Shown: positions 20,786-32,617, numbered from the stretch's first letter. The stretch: DNA of 64,000 bases from Orientallactaga sibirica (GCA_036365145.1 JAEOAD010000035.1:4339501-4403500); one strand, 5' to 3'. The notes: generated from the letters alone by a model not told the origin. A program made the numbers and translations.

Positions 20786-21304
20786 ATAGGAGTATATTCA
20801 TAGGGGAAAATCTCAGATCTCGAAGCCTCCCCCCTTTCCATCTACCCTGAGTCTGTTTCCTCATATACCAGCTGAAGAGAATGATCACACTTTGTGGCAA
20901 TGGAGATGTTGGAGATAATGTGTGTAACCCACCTGACAGATGACCAGGCATTGGTAGAAGGAAACATGCGGTCAGGTCGGTGGTGAAGGACTTGTGAAGG
21001 AGGGGAACATGGGACCTAAGGTTACAGAGGAAGTTTGGAACCGCAAGTAAAGTAGAGCCTTGACAGCCAAGGTACAGAAGATGAGCTCTATGTCACAAGC
21101 AGTAAGGAACCAATGATGGCCAGTGACTTCAAGAAAGATAGCATCATGGAACGGATTTGAGAACACTAAAGGTCAGCTTAGGGTCTTGGTGGTAAGGAAC
21201 ACTGAGCCAGCAGCCAGTGATGCTACAGTGGTTTTGCTGAGAACACAGAACGAGAGGGTGCTCTCTGGCTATGGAATGTTCCTATTTAATCATTTTTATT
21301 GCCT
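20786..21304. other. Unique non-coding DNA
   Basis: About 520 bp, no element recognised. Confidence 0.4.
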
Positions 21305-21340
21305 ATGCATGTGTAGAGTGTGTGTGCATGTATGCATGTA

Positions 21341-21372
<32 letters not shown>

Positions 21373-21880
21373 TTAGAGGTCAACATCAGGTGTCTTCTCC
21401 ACTTGGTTTATTTATTTATTTTTATTTATTTATTTATTTATTTATTTTGGAGAGAGTCAGAGAGGGGTGTGGCAGCAGCCTCTCAGCCTCTGTGAAAGAA
21501 CTCCAGATGTGTGTACCCCCTTGTGGGTAAGTGCAGCATTGCACCCTTGTGTCACTTTGCATCTGGCTAAATGTTGGACCTGGAGAATCGAACGGGCATT
21601 CTCAGGTTTACCATGCAGGCACCTTAACCACTAAGCCATCTCTCCAGCCCTCCTCCTTATTTTTGAGGCAGGGTGTCTCACTGAACCTACAGCCCCCTGA
21701 TTCAACTTACCCAGCTACCCAGCAGGCACCAAAGATCCTGTCTCCATCTCACAAGTTCTGGGATTTCAAGTACATACCATGTTGAGCTTTCATGTGGATG
21801 CTGGGATCTGAACTCAGGTCTTCATGTCATGCTAGCACAACAAGTGCTTTACCCACTGAGCTCTCTCCCAGCCCCTTAGT
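21305..21880 (-). mobile_element. Composite (B3/B4-like) repeat, minus, split by a SINE
   Basis: A TG/GA-rich lead (21310-21371) and 'agttagaggtcaacatcagg' run to 21406. After the inserted SINE it continues 'tttttgaggcagggtgtctc' and 'gaactcaggtcttcatgtca', ending 'acccactgagctctctccca'. Confidence 0.65.
21407..21650 (-). mobile_element. Type A SINE, minus strand
   Basis: (TTTA)n tail, 'aagtgcagcattgcaccctt', 'gtgtcactttgcatctggct', and end TAAGCCATCTCTCCAGCCC. Flanking duplications are not clear. Confidence 0.85.
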
Positions 21881-22254
21881 ATACTTTAAAGAAAGTGGAA
21901 TATCAAGATTCTGAGCGAGGAAGTAAATTAATGCTAGTGTTAATCCTTGATCAGTCTCCAGATTTTATCAAATATTCTGATCAGCACTATTGTCTTTGGT
22001 GACAAAACATAAATGTGACGCGTGTCCTTCAGCCCATCAGAATGCCCATGTGGGTTAACAGAGAGCATGCGTGTGATTTCATAACTGCCAGCAACACCTC
22101 ACATTCTGGGAGCCTGTGCTTCCAAGGGAGACCACCCAGCTTCCAAGGCTCCACACAGACTGAGTAAGAAAGACCGAGTAAGGAAGAATAGAAATAATCA
22201 TTTTGGAAACGAGTCACCTCAAAGCTTGTCAAATGTTTACTTTGACATTTGAGA
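21881..22254. other. Unique non-coding DNA
   Basis: Nothing recognised in about 370 bp. Confidence 0.35.
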
Positions 22255-22470
22255 ATATTTTTTGGAGATTAACCTAAATGTCCAAAGAGAGGAAATCGTT
22301 AAATAAAGGCATGGGTTAAAAACTTGTGTAGCCATTAAGAGCATGTGTTTAAAGATTATTGAATGACCTGAAACCTATACTCATGCTGTATTAAGTGGAC
22401 TAAGTGAGATAAAAGTTGTTCATTGGGATTTTATTACTGTTACAAAATTATAGTTACATATCATCATGGT
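22255..22470 (+). mobile_element. Ancient L1 3'-region fragment
   Basis: 'taacctaaatgtccaaagag', 'ggaaatcgttaaataaaggc', 'gtgtagccattaagagcatg' and 'attaagtggactaagtgaga' occur in the order of the 3' part of old mammalian L1s. It is heavily diverged. Confidence 0.5.
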
Positions 22471-22724
22471 AATGGATTTAAGTAAAGAGCTGAAAGAGCG
22501 TGTGTTAAAGTTTTTATGGTGCTCGTCTGACTGAAGATGATGGCTGTCAGCAATTGTCAGCTTACAGCCCGAGATGCCCTTTGCCTGTCGACATTTCTGC
22601 CTTCCCACCTTCCCTGTTCCAGATTGCTCTATTTCCAATTTTCCTCTAAAGGACTCATCTCCTGGGTAGGGTAGGTGTTTCTAAGGGAAGTTTTTCTCTT
22701 TTCACTTTTCTACAACAAGGAAGG

Positions 22725-22935
22725 AAGTTTTCACTGTGTGTGTGTCTGTGTGTAGTAATATGTGTGGCGTGCTGTGTAAGGTGATGTGTGTGTAGTACAC
22801 GCAAGTGTGTGTACAGATGAGTGTGCCCTGTGTGCATGTGCGTGGAGGCCCTGGGAGAATGTCAGTGTTCCTTCCTTGCTCATCTGCTTGTTTCCTTGAG
22901 ACAGTGTCTCTCACTCAGTTCGGAGCTACCTTCTT
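22725..22935 (-). mobile_element. Composite (B3/B4-like) repeat fragment, minus strand
   Basis: A TG-rich lead, 'catgtgcgtggaggccctgg', and 'ccttgagacagtgtctctca'. It is cut off where the next dispersed repeat begins, so the antisense head is missing. Confidence 0.55.
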
Positions 22936-23500
22936 TGCTGTTTTTGTTGTTGTTATATTTTATTTTATATTATTCTAATTTTGCATTCATGTTGGTGACT
23001 CCGGTAGCCTCCTCTTTGTCCTCCCCACTCTGAATGGACCCTCCTCATTGGGGAATGTGGGTCATGCACGATGGAGGTAGTCAACAGTTATGGGGGATAG
23101 GCAAAGTCTCTGTGCATAATGACCCAACTTGTGCCTCTAACACTCTTTCTGCACCCTCTTCCGCAAATTTCCCTAGCCACGTTGGGATCATTTTAGTTCT
23201 ACTTTAGGGATGAAGTTTTGAGAGCCTCTGTGTCTCTGGATATCAGGCTTAGCAGGAGTTGGATGTTATCTGTGTTTATCTCCTTCAGCCTTGTTCTGGT
23301 GTCAGGTTCACCGAGAAAGCTGCACTCTTACCCTTTTCCCCTGTTACTCTATGATTTCAGCTGGGGCCCTGGTGAGGTGCGATAGGCTGATCCTCCCTTC
23401 AGGTTCATCATCCATCTGAAAAAGAGAAGCAAATTCTCCAACAGAGAGAGAAGTTAGTACTAGATAGATGGAATGGACATAGTTAGAGAGAATTTTATGT
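22936..23500 (-). repeat. Unidentified dispersed repeat, copy 1
   Basis: Shares long colinear similarity with 35700-36260: for example 'gggaatgtgggtcatgcacg' against 'ggtaatgtgggtcttgcctt', and 'cctctgtgtctctggatatc' against 'gtctctgtgtctctggatat'. 'ttctccaacagagag' is shared exactly. The left edge is T-rich, suggesting a retroposon A-tail on the minus strand, possibly a lineage-specific L1 3' UTR. That class call is inference. Confidence 0.6.
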
Positions 23501-23504
23501 GTGT

Positions 23505-23732
23505 CGGCTTTTTGTTTGTTTGTTTGTTTGTTTTTGTTTCTTTTGTCAGTAACCCAGTAGTGCTCTATTCTCTGCACACCCTGTTCCAGAACTGGGGATA
23601 TGAGCATGCACAACCATGCCCAGCTGTTTATGTGAGTGCTAGAGAACAGAGCTTTGGTGGGCCCAGGCCTTCTCATGACCTCATGCTTGTGTGAGCAAGC
23701 ACGTGTAACCACTGAGCAATCTCCCCAGCATC
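23505..23732 (-). mobile_element. B4-like composite SINE, minus strand
   Basis: A (TTTG)n tail, 'gagcatgcacaaccatgccc', then the antisense ID half ending 'accactgagcaatctcccca'. Confidence 0.6.
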
Positions 23733-24000
23733 AGGGTTCACTTTCATAATTAGAGAAAGCAAAAGTTTTAGTAATGACCCTCAGGGTTCATCTTGAGTTG
23801 GAGTTAGAGTTAGTTTGGAATTAGAAAATATAATTTCTTCTTAAGCTTTACATAAGTCATGTTGAAGCAGACACTTCCAAGATGCATTTATTTACAGCCC
23901 TGACTCCTCTATCTAAAAGCAGGATGAACACCTGGCACTTGCCTCCATTTTGGTGTCTGCCTCCTAGAGAGTGCATCAGCTGCTCACCTCTGCACCTTAG

Positions 24001-26572
24001 CATACTGTCACTGCAGGAGTGTGGATCCCCACACTGTCACTGCAGGGGTGTGGATTAACACACTATCACTGCAGGGGTGTGGGTCCACACACTGTCACTG
24101 CAGGGGTGTGGATCCCCACACTGTCACTGCAGGGGTGTGGATCCCCACACTGTCACTGCAGGGGTGTGGATTAACACACTATCACTGCAGGGGTGTGGGT
24201 CCACACACTGTCACTGCAGGAGTGAGGGTCTGCACACTGTCACTGCAGGGGTGTGGATCCCCACACTGTCACTGCAGGGGTGTGGATTAACACACTGTCA
24301 CTGCAGGGGTGTGGGTCCGCACACTGTCACTGCAGGAGTGGATCCCCACACTGTCACTGCAGGGGTGTGGGTCCGCACACTGTCACTGCAGGAGTGTGGA
24401 TTCGCACACTCTTACTGCAGGGGTGAGGGTCCGCACACTGTCACTGCAGAAGTGAGGGTCCGCACACTGTCACTGCAGGAGTGAGGGTCCGCACACTGTC
24501 ACTGCAGGGGTGTGGGTCCGCACACTGTCACTGCAGGAGTGTGGATGCACACACTGTCACTGCAGGGGTGTGGATTCGCACACTCTCACTGCAGGAGTGA
24601 GGGTCCGCACACTCTCACTGCAGGAGTGAGGGTCCGCACACTCTCACTGCAGGGGTGTGGGTCCGCACACTCTCACTGCAGGGGTGAGGGTGCACACTCA
24701 CTGCAGGGGTGAGGGTCCGCACACTCACTGCAGGGGTGAGGGTCACACTCTCACTGCACACGCACTCACTGCAGGGGTGAGGGTCCGCACACTCTCACTG
24801 CAGGGGTGAGGGTCCCACACTCACAGGGTGAGGGTCCGCACACTCACTGCAGGGGTGAGCACACTCACTGCAGGGGTGAGGGTCCGCACACTCACTGCAG
24901 GGTGAGGGTCCGCACACTCTCACTGCAGGGGTGAGGGTCCGCACACTCTCACTGCAGGGGTGAGGGTCCGCACACTCACTGCAGGGGTGAGGGTCCGCAC
25001 ACTGCAGGGGTGAGGGGCACACACTCACTGCAGGAGTGAGGGTCTGCACACTGTCACTGCAGGAGTGTGGGTCCGCACACTCTCACTGCAGGGGTGAGGG
25101 TCCGCACACTCTCACTGCAGGGGTGAGGGTCCGCACACTCTCACTGCAGGAGTGAGGGTCCGCACACTCTCACTGCAGGGGTGAGGGTCCGCACACTCAC
25201 TGCAGGGGTGTGGGTCCGCACACTGTCACTGCAGGGGTGTGGGTCCGCACACTGTCACTGCAGGGGTGTGGGTCCGCACACTGTCACTGCAGGGGTGTGG
25301 GTCCGCACACTGTCACTGCAGGGGTGTGGGTCCGCACACTCTTACTGCAGGGGTGAGGGTCTGCACACTGTCACTGCAGGGGTGAGGGTCCGCACACTGT
25401 CACTGCAGGGGTGTGGATCCGCACACTCTCACTGCAGGAGTGAGGGTCCGCACACTCTCACTGCAGGAGTGAGGGTCCGCACACTCTCACTGCAGGGGTG
25501 TGGGTCCGCACACTCTCACTGCAGGGGTGTGGGTCCGCACACTCTCACTGCAGGGGTGAGGGTCCGCACACTCACTGCAGGGGTGAGGGTCCCACACACT
25601 CACTGCAGGGGTGAGGGTCCGCACACTCTCACTGCAGGAGTGAGGGTCCGCACTCACTGCAGGGGTGAGGGTCCACACTCTCACTGCAGGGTGAGGGTCC
25701 GCACACTCACTGCAGGGGTGAGGGTCCGCACACTCACTGCAGGGGTGAGGGTCCGCACACTCTCACTGCAGGGGTGAGGGTGGGTCTCACTGCAGGGGTG
25801 AGGGTCCGCACACTCACTGCAGGGGTGAGGGTCCGCACACTCTCACTGCAGGGTGAGGGTCCGCACACTCTCACTGCAGGGGTGAGGGTCCGCACACTCT
25901 CACTGCAGGGTGAGGGGTCACTGCAGGAGTGAGGGTCTGCACACTGTCACTGCACACACTCACTGGGGTGTGGGTCACTGCAGGGGTGAGGGTCCGACAC
26001 TCTCACTGCAGGAGTGAGGGTCCGCACACTCTCACTGCAGGGGTGAGGGTCCGCACACTCTCACTGCAGGGGTGAGGGTCCGCACACTGTCACTGCAGGG
26101 GTGTGGGTCCGCACACTGTCACTGCAGGGGTGTGGGTCCGCACACTGTCACTGCAGGGGTGTGGGTCCGCACACTCTGACTGCAGGGGTGAGGGTCTGCA
26201 CACTGTCACTGCAGGGGTGAGGGTGCACACTGTCACTGCAGGGGTGTGGGTCCGCACACTCTTACTGCAGGGGTGAGGGTCTGCACACTGTCACTGCAGG
26301 GGTGTGGGTCCGCACACTGTCACTGCAGGGGTGTGGGTCCGCACACTGTCACTGCAGGAGTGTGGATGCACACACTGTCACTGCAGGGGTGTGGGTCCGC
26401 ACACTGTCACTGCAGGGGTGAGGGTCCGCACACTGTCACTGCAGGGGTGAGGGTCCGCACACTGTCACTGCAGGGGTGTGGGTCAGCACACTGTCACTGC
26501 AGGAGTGTGGATGCACACACTGTCACTGCAGGGGTGTGGGTCCGCACACTGTCACTGCAGGAGTGTGGGTCC
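24001..26572. repeat. 2.57-kb minisatellite, 29-bp unit
   Basis: Close to 90 tandem copies. The main unit, written as two parts, is CACACTGTCACTGCAGGGG then TGTGGGTCCG (29 bp). Variants swap TGTC for TCTC, GTGTGG for GTGAGG, or lose TC to give 27 bp. Nearly every unit carries CTGCAG. The left end has a higher-order mixture with GGATCCCC and GGATTAACA variants. Runs of near-identical units (25197-25330, 26095-26165) show local homogenisation. Frames up to 198 codons here have a 29-residue period because three units equal 87 nt. They are artefacts. Confidence 0.98.
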
Positions 26573-26974
26573 AACCATCTTATTCCCCTTTGAGGTACAG
26601 AGATATGACACTGGCCTAGTTCTGTAGTCATCTTGGAACCCAGAAAGAATGAAACCTCTCAGGAAAGGCCCCATGCCCCAAAGCCCCATGAGGGTAATTG
26701 CCTAGGCAGGTGAGGCTGCCCTGTGACGTGACACAATCTCCTCGCACGAGTCACATTGAGTCGTTCAAGTGATGGCGTCAGTAAGGACATTGGACCACCT
26801 CAGGAAGCCACAGCTGACACCAAGATGAGCAGGACCACACTCTAACCAGAACTACTTAATTCAGCATTCCTATTGCTCGCTGTCCCAATTCTCCCTCTAT
26901 CCAACCTCACACTCATGTCAGGACCCCACAGACAAACTTGGAGGCACTGGACATGGTTATCTGTTCCTTGAGAA
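26573..26974. other. Unique non-coding DNA
   Basis: Right flank of the minisatellite. No element recognised. Confidence 0.4.
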
Positions 26975-27152
26975 AATGTATATATAGAGAGAGGCTGATG
27001 GGCTCACAAGAGCCTCTTGCCCCTGCAAATGACCTCTAGCTGCATGGACCACTTGGCGCATCTGGCTTTGTGTGGGCATTGGGGAATTGAACCCAAGCCA
27101 GCAGGCCTTGAAAGCAGGTGTTTTAACCACTGAGCAATCTCCCCATCCCCCT
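26975..27152 (-). mobile_element. Diverged type B SINE, minus strand
   Basis: 'ccctgcaaatgacctctagc', 'ttggcgcatctggctttgtg', 'gaattgaacccaagccagca', and end 'gagcaatctccccatcccc'. It is older than most type B copies here. Confidence 0.75.
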
Positions 27153-27321
27153 TTATTCCTTTCACCAGTGTGGCCACATTGAATACATCTCCTGTTTTCA
27201 CTCATATTTTAATGGTGTGTGGGGTCAGGCGGCAAAGTGTAGCTTGTTGAGGCTAGTGGTACCCCCTAGGCTTTTTACCGTAGAAACTCCTGTTACTCCC
27301 TGGGTTAAAAAAAGAGAAACC

Positions 27322-27506
27322 GGGCTGGAGAGATGACTTAGCAGTTAAGACGCCTGCCTGCCACGCCTAAGAACTCCCATTTGATTCCCCAGATCCCATG
27401 TTTAGCCAGACGCAAAAAAAGTGATGCAAGGGTGCAATGCTGAACTTGCCCACAAGGGGGCGATCACGTCTGGAGTTCATTCACAGTGGCTGAGAGGCTG
27501 CTGGTG

Positions 27507-27561
<55 letters not shown>

Positions 27562-27577
27562 AAATAAAAAAAAATGG
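27322..27577 (+). mobile_element. Type A SINE with long (CT)n
   Basis: GGGCTGGAGAGATGACTTAG head and the type A insert ('gtgatgcaagggtgcaatgc'). The usual CT-rich zone is expanded to about 22 pure CT units at 27509-27552, followed by a short A-rich tail. Confidence 0.9.
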
Positions 27578-28667
27578 AAAAAAGAAAAACAGTCACACCC
27601 CATTTTCTAATGTCCTGTCATAGTGGAGCTATTTCCTATTTCCTCCTTTTTGCCATGGCCATTGGCCATAATGAAGTGGGGTCGTTGGGACAGTCTCTGA
27701 TACCTTGGCCTGAGGTCAAGGACATAGAACAATAATACAGTGACAGCTAGGTCTTTGGTCAGGATAATGATGCTGCTCACATTCCTTTCTGGAAGGAAAA
27801 AGGGAGAGACCCTAAGCCCTCAGCTGAGATTCTAGTCCCCACGTCCTTCTGCCTCGCCAAGCTGCCCACAGTCTTGAGGTGTGCGAGAGTGCACAGGAGG
27901 CAGAAGTTGGGCTGTGGCCAGGTCTCCCCAGGAAAAAGTAACACCTATATCCCTTTAAGGGACCCTTAACTCATAACTCTGTGTGTGACTGGCCCCACCT
28001 CAAGCCTTGTTCCCAAAGATACATTCAGGTCTAAACACATCACAGAGAAAGCCCTTCAACAGAGGAAAGTGTGGGAGGATCGACAGGTTGGTGCAAGTGT
28101 GCACCCTTCAGAGTAGGAAAAGATAAGTTAACTGATTATACTCGGATCACAGCCGGCAAGGGTAGTACAGGAAGAATGGCCCACTCAAGAAGGAGCTATG
28201 GATGGGTATTTCAAGTTTTCTGCTTCCTTTTGGTTAGGGTGACCCACCCAGGCAGGTCCCATCATGCAATTCTCACCCTACAAAGGAAGGCAGTCACGAT
28301 TGGTTGAGGCTTGCTCCCGGCAGGGGCTGGATCTATAGGGTAGCAGCTTTGTGGTACTGACTCGTGGGTAATCTTGACTGGCCACATTCAGTTATATCAT
28401 TACTGTTAAAGTACTGTTGTCTTTATGGGTGGGAAACATTTGCCTTATAGGAATTCCCTAAAAGAAACTCAATCCCTTTCAGGCCTCTCAATCATGGTTG
28501 TCTCTCCACATAGAGTATCTATATATGAATGCTGCTAATAATTATGTTTCAAGTTTGAAAATACATAATTATTATGCACTCAGTGCCACATTTTGGTATG
28601 CAGAAACCTTTCAAATTTTGAATTTTTTGTATGAATAAAAATCAAAGCAATTTGATGTGCTGGTGCT
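27578..28667. other. Unique non-coding DNA
   Basis: About 1.1 kb with no recognised repeat. A 78-codon frame at 28071-28307 has no domain signature. The AT-rich part after 28380 looks like old unique sequence. Confidence 0.4.
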
Positions 28668-28745
28668 AGAGGCAGCATCACTTATTTAATCCAAGGAATT
28701 CATTTTACAAATGGGGAAAGTGGTGAGCAGAGGAATAAAGAAATA
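28668..28745 (+). mobile_element. Possible MIR core fragment
   Basis: 'cacttatttaatccaaggaa' followed by 'cattttacaaatggggaaag' matches the MIR core order (tcatttaatcc, then cattttacagatgNggaaac). Confidence 0.4.
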
Positions 28746-29399
28746 ACATGAGATTTAGATGAGAAAAATGCTAGATAGAATACCAAGCAGTATTTATTGA
28801 CACTGTGGCTCTTGAGGGCCCAACACCAGACCACCTGAATCCTCAGCAACCTGCACAGGTGGCAAGTATGTCAGTGATGTGTAAGAGCAGGCGTGGAGAC
28901 TGTGGGCTGCAGAAACGATGGAGAACTTAGCAACCACCCTTTTCAATGTCTGCATCTTAAGAGAGGAAGATGAAGGTCACTTGTGGGTTCTGGACTTTCC
29001 CAAAGCTCCTAGACTTCCAGAACCAGAGCTTTATGCCCATGTCCTGGACTCTTCTGTCACTCTGGGCTCCCTTCATGTGTGAACTGAACTATGAATAAGT
29101 TAAATAACTAAAATTTAGATTCAATGAAGTAGGATGAGTTAAGGAACTTTTTACTAGTAAAGTCAGAAAAGGTGAAAAACATTTGAAAAATTCATATAAA
29201 GGATTTATAGTTAGCTAAAATGAGTAACTACAGACATTCCAATTCTATTCTTTGGAAAACACAAAGTGATAAATCTTACTCAAACATAAATAATAAAAAA
29301 AAACTTCAGTAATCTTCTGTCCATTAAATAACGGAATGCTAAGTTGAAAATCTTCCAGTGAGAAACTCCAAGCCCCAGAAAGGTGTCCCTGGTGAATAC
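28746..29399. other. Unique non-coding DNA
   Basis: No element or exon recognised. A 72-codon minus-strand frame (29245-29463) has no domain signature. Confidence 0.35.
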
Positions 29400-29690
29400 C
29401 AGGGTTTGCAAACTCTGACTCACTGGCCAAGTCTGACCAGGGGCAAAGAAAGGTTTTTACCATTTTGCATTTTTGAGGGGGAGACTAAAAGAACAATATT
29501 ATTTATTGACACATGAGAGTTCTAAGTCATTCTGGTTTCATTGCCCACTAAGAATGTGGCACAGGAACAGAGGCATGGCTACACACTTGCACATTGCCTA
29601 TAAACTGTATTAATGCTACAGTGACAGAGTAGATGGTTGTGACAAAGACAGACTGATTTCTTATGCATGTTTGGGACACATAAACTTTCC
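29400..29690 (+). mobile_element. Ancient eutherian dispersed repeat, probably a DNA transposon
   Basis: 'agggtttgcaaactctgact', 'aaaggtttttaccattttgc', 'acacttgcacattgcctata' and 'acagtgacagagtagatggt' then 'gtgacaaagacagactg' follow a well-known old repeat that carries a 'tttgcaaac...gagtagttgcgacagagacc' sequence. I believe it is hAT-like but the family name is not certain. Confidence 0.45.
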
Positions 29691-29829
29691 TAATGAAGGA
29701 ATAAATAACATCCACTTTACACAACTCTCCAGAAAACTGAAGAAGACATTTCTCAACTCACGTTATATAGCTCTCATTGCTTGAGACCTGAGCTAAATAC
29801 AGACAATTTAATTTAAAATTGAAAATATG

Positions 29830-30027
29830 TTTTTTATTTATTTGCAATCACAGAGAGAGAAGAGAGACAAAGAGAATGGTTGCAACAGGGCTTCTAGCCA
29901 CTGCAGACAAATTCCAGATGCATGTACCACTTTGTGCATCTGGCTTTACATGGGTACTGGGAATTTGAACCTGGGAAGTTAGGCTTTGTAGGCAAGTGCC
30001 TTAACCACTGAGCCATCTCTCCAGTCC
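29830..30027 (-). mobile_element. Type B SINE, minus strand
   Basis: 'agggcttctagccactgcag', 'tttgtgcatctggctttaca', end GAGCCATCTCTCCAGTCC. The terminal duplication is unclear. Confidence 0.85.
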
Positions 30028-30424
30028 TAAATAAAACTTTTAGTGAGTTGAACACAATAACTCATAAAAGTTCAATAGATTACTTCTAAGCCAGTTCTTC
30101 CCAGCAAGGGTCAGCATTAGTTTAGCTTTTAAAGCTCCGTTGGTATAGTGAACCTTAACAGATATGAAAGTAAAGAACAAGTGAGCATCCCGTAATGTAG
30201 AAAAATGTTATGTCATCAGCAGTGATCATGATGAAATCTTACAATAATCTCTTCTCCTAGTAAAAGCACCTGCCAAAAGTGCAGTTAATAGCTTACTTAG
30301 TGCTGCAAGAATAAATGTTCACCCCCAAATAAAAATGCTCAGTGGAGTGACCCTTTACCACTTCTGTAGAGAATTATATTGGAGCTTGTAGTCAGCACAA
30401 AAACACAAGCAGAAATATGCATCT
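30028..30424. other. Unique AT-rich DNA
   Basis: No element recognised before the L1 fossil begins. Confidence 0.35.
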
Positions 30425-30560
30425 GGGTTGGAAAGGTAGGTGGTAAGTCTTTACTTGAAGACACTGTAACCATTTACATAGGGAACCCCAAATAGTACGA
30501 AAGGCAATGAGAGCTAATAAGTTTAGTTTTTGTAGGGGACAAGGTCAATATATGAAAATC

Positions 30561-30763
30561 ATTTTTTAATTTTTATTCATTTATTTGTTTGACACAGAGA
30601 GAGAGAATGAGAATGGGCGTGCCAGGGCCTCCAGCCACTGCAAACGAACTCCAGATGTGTGCACCCCCTTGTACATCTGGCTAACATGGGTCCTGGGGAA
30701 TCAAACCTGGGTCGTTTGGTTTTGCAGCCAAATGCCTTACCTGCTAAGCCATCACTTCAGCCC
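30561..30763 (-). mobile_element. Type B SINE, first of two in one L1 site
   Basis: Antisense type B ('agggcctccagccactgcaa', 'cttgtacatctggctaacat'). The L1 target motif TGAAAATC precedes it at 30553 and TGAAAATTG follows at 30764. Confidence 0.88.
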
Positions 30764-30772
30764 TGAAAATTG

Positions 30773-30815
30773 TTTTTTTTTCCCAATTTTTAAAACTTTT
30801 ATTTATTTATGTGTA

Positions 30816-30852
<37 letters not shown>

Positions 30853-31011
30853 GAGAGAGAGAATATGGGCGTGCACCAGGGCCTCCAGCCACTGCAAAAA
30901 TCCAGATACATGCACCCCCTTGTGCATCTGGCTTATGTGGGTCCTGGAGAATCAAACCAGGGTCCTTTGGCTTTACAGGCAAATGCCTTACCTGCTAAGC
31001 CATCTCTCCAG
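30773..31011 (-). mobile_element. Type B SINE, second of two in one L1 site
   Basis: The tail contains (TG)n at 30810-30835 and (GA)n to about 30862. The body has 'agggcctccagccactgcaa' and the end is GCTAAGCCATCTCTCCAG. TGAAAATCG at 31012-31020 restores the L1 reading. Confidence 0.88.
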
Positions 31012-31560
31012 TGAAAATCGGTTTTATGTTCATAATTGTAACAAATGATTGATAGTAACTTTAAAAATACATATCCACTAAAGTCTATAGAATACTACTA
31101 AGAGAAATTAGGGAAATGCAAGTATGTTAGTTTCCACGAACCAATATTATTAAGATGTTAATTCTGTCCAAATGATCTAAGAATTCAAACTAATAATGCA
31201 ATTTCAATCAATACCCTAGCAAAGCTTTTTCTCCTATTTTTCTTTGCTACTGTTTTTGTTCAGTTTTTTTTTTTTTTTTTTTGTAGAATGAATAAGCTCA
31301 TTTAAGAACTATTAAGGAAATTCAAATGATTCCAAATGTTCAAATTAATTTTTAAAATGAAAAAGTTGGAATTTATAAACCATCTGATTTCAAGGTTTAT
31401 TATACAGCCACAATAATCATGGTAGTGTGGTCGAAGCATAAAAACAGACCATAAATCAACACAGTAGCCTATGAACCCCTGGAATGGCAGCATCATAACT
31501 GAACTGTGGTTTGTCTACAAAGAATCCTAGTGGAGAAAGAAGATCCTGTATTCTGGTCAA

Positions 31561-31926
31561 AAATCTCCTGGAACAATTGCATATCCTTATGAGAAAGGAG
31601 GAAGAGAGAGAAAAGGAGTAAGGGAGTGGGGGGAGACTAGCAGATCAAGATAAGAAATAAGGTGGACTAGGACAGAGTGAATATTTAGGCATGTTCCTTG
31701 CCTTCCAGGGGTTAATAGATGCTAAGAAGAAGAAAAGGCATATGAAACAAGAGGGTCACAACTGTAGAACCTTATGGAAGGTACGTATGGCACAAAAACT
31801 CTCAAAGATCTATAGAAGAAGGTATCGGGAATATTTAGGTAAAATAATGGCTTCCCTAAAGATGTCCTTGCACAATTGCAGAAGCTATGAGCACGGGTGC
31901 TTCCTTACATGCAGAAGGAACTTTGA
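31561..31926. other. Unclassified AG-rich DNA
   Basis: May continue the L1 fossil but cannot be matched. A 99-codon frame (31691-31990) ends inside the following SINE and is not supported. Confidence 0.3.
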
Positions 31927-31940
31927 AGATTGTTATTCAG

Positions 31941-32135
31941 AGGGCTGGAGAGATGGCTTAGTGGTTAAGGTACTTACCTGTGAAGACTAAGGATCCAAGT
32001 TCAATTCTCCAGGTCCCACATAAGCCAGATGCACAAGGTGGCACATGCATCTGGAATTCCTTTGCAGCAGCTGAAGGCCCTGGCACGCCCAATCTCTCTC
32101 TGTCTAATAAATAAGTAAAAATAAATAATAAAAAA
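31941..32135 (+). mobile_element. Type B SINE, plus strand
   Basis: GGGCTGGAGAGATGGCTTAG head, GGTTCAATTCTCC-like box B (here 'gttcaattctcc'), and an A/T tail. Target duplications are AGATTGTTATTCAG (31927-31940) and AGATTGTCATTCAG (32136-32149), with one mismatch. Confidence 0.92.
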
Positions 32136-32149
32136 AGATTGTCATTCAG

Positions 32150-32583
32150 GATGGGAGCCCTGAGAGATGAGGAGACAATTTATCATTATCTGCATCATGG
32201 CTCCTTACAGTTCTGGATATGGGGTGGGGGTTGGTGGACATGTCTAAGTCCTTACTATATTTGTGGCTTCTTGTTTCTGAAGCTGGCCTGGGACTCATGA
32301 TGCCTCTTGAGAGCTGGGATTAGAATCATGACCCAACACAACTGCCTTGATCCGAATCTTACGAGGACAGTGTGTACTTCCCAGCTTAAGGACGCTGGCT
32401 GCTATGCTATGAGGCAGCATGGTAGCCCTTGGAGGAGACCTGCAGTCCTGGATCAACAGCTCCAGCTCAGCTTCCAATTAGTGACCTGTAGCAACTGTTA
32501 GCTGTGTGGGCAACATTCCAGCTACTTCGGCCAGACAGTACACTATAGAATAATAGCTACACAAGACAAGATTGCCTTCAAGA

Positions 32584-32617
<34 letters not shown>

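Larger units (their letters stand above)
30425..31560 (+). mobile_element. Fossil L1 ORF2 fragment, interrupted
   Basis: Segments match the part of L1 ORF2 after the reverse transcriptase core. The left part has 'gacactgtaaccatttacat' and 'agggaaccccaaatag', then 'ggacaaggtcaatatatgaa'. Right of two inserted SINEs come 'ttattaagatgttaattctg', 'aatgcaatttcaatcaatac', 'ccatctgatttcaaggttta' and 'aaacagaccataaatcaaca'. All frames are broken. A 22-base T-run lies at about 31265. Confidence 0.7.

Noticed and set aside
24001..26572. CRISPR-like array of repeats and spacers
   Set aside because: Units are contiguous and near-identical throughout, with no unique spacers, in a mammalian context.
24021..26593. 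Long open frames (89-198 codons) with periodic cysteine/histidine-rich peptides, superficially like a zinc-binding repeat protein
   Set aside because: The 29-residue period follows directly from three 29-bp minisatellite units (87 nt). Frames are open in more than one phase and on the opposite strand, and indels between units break them.
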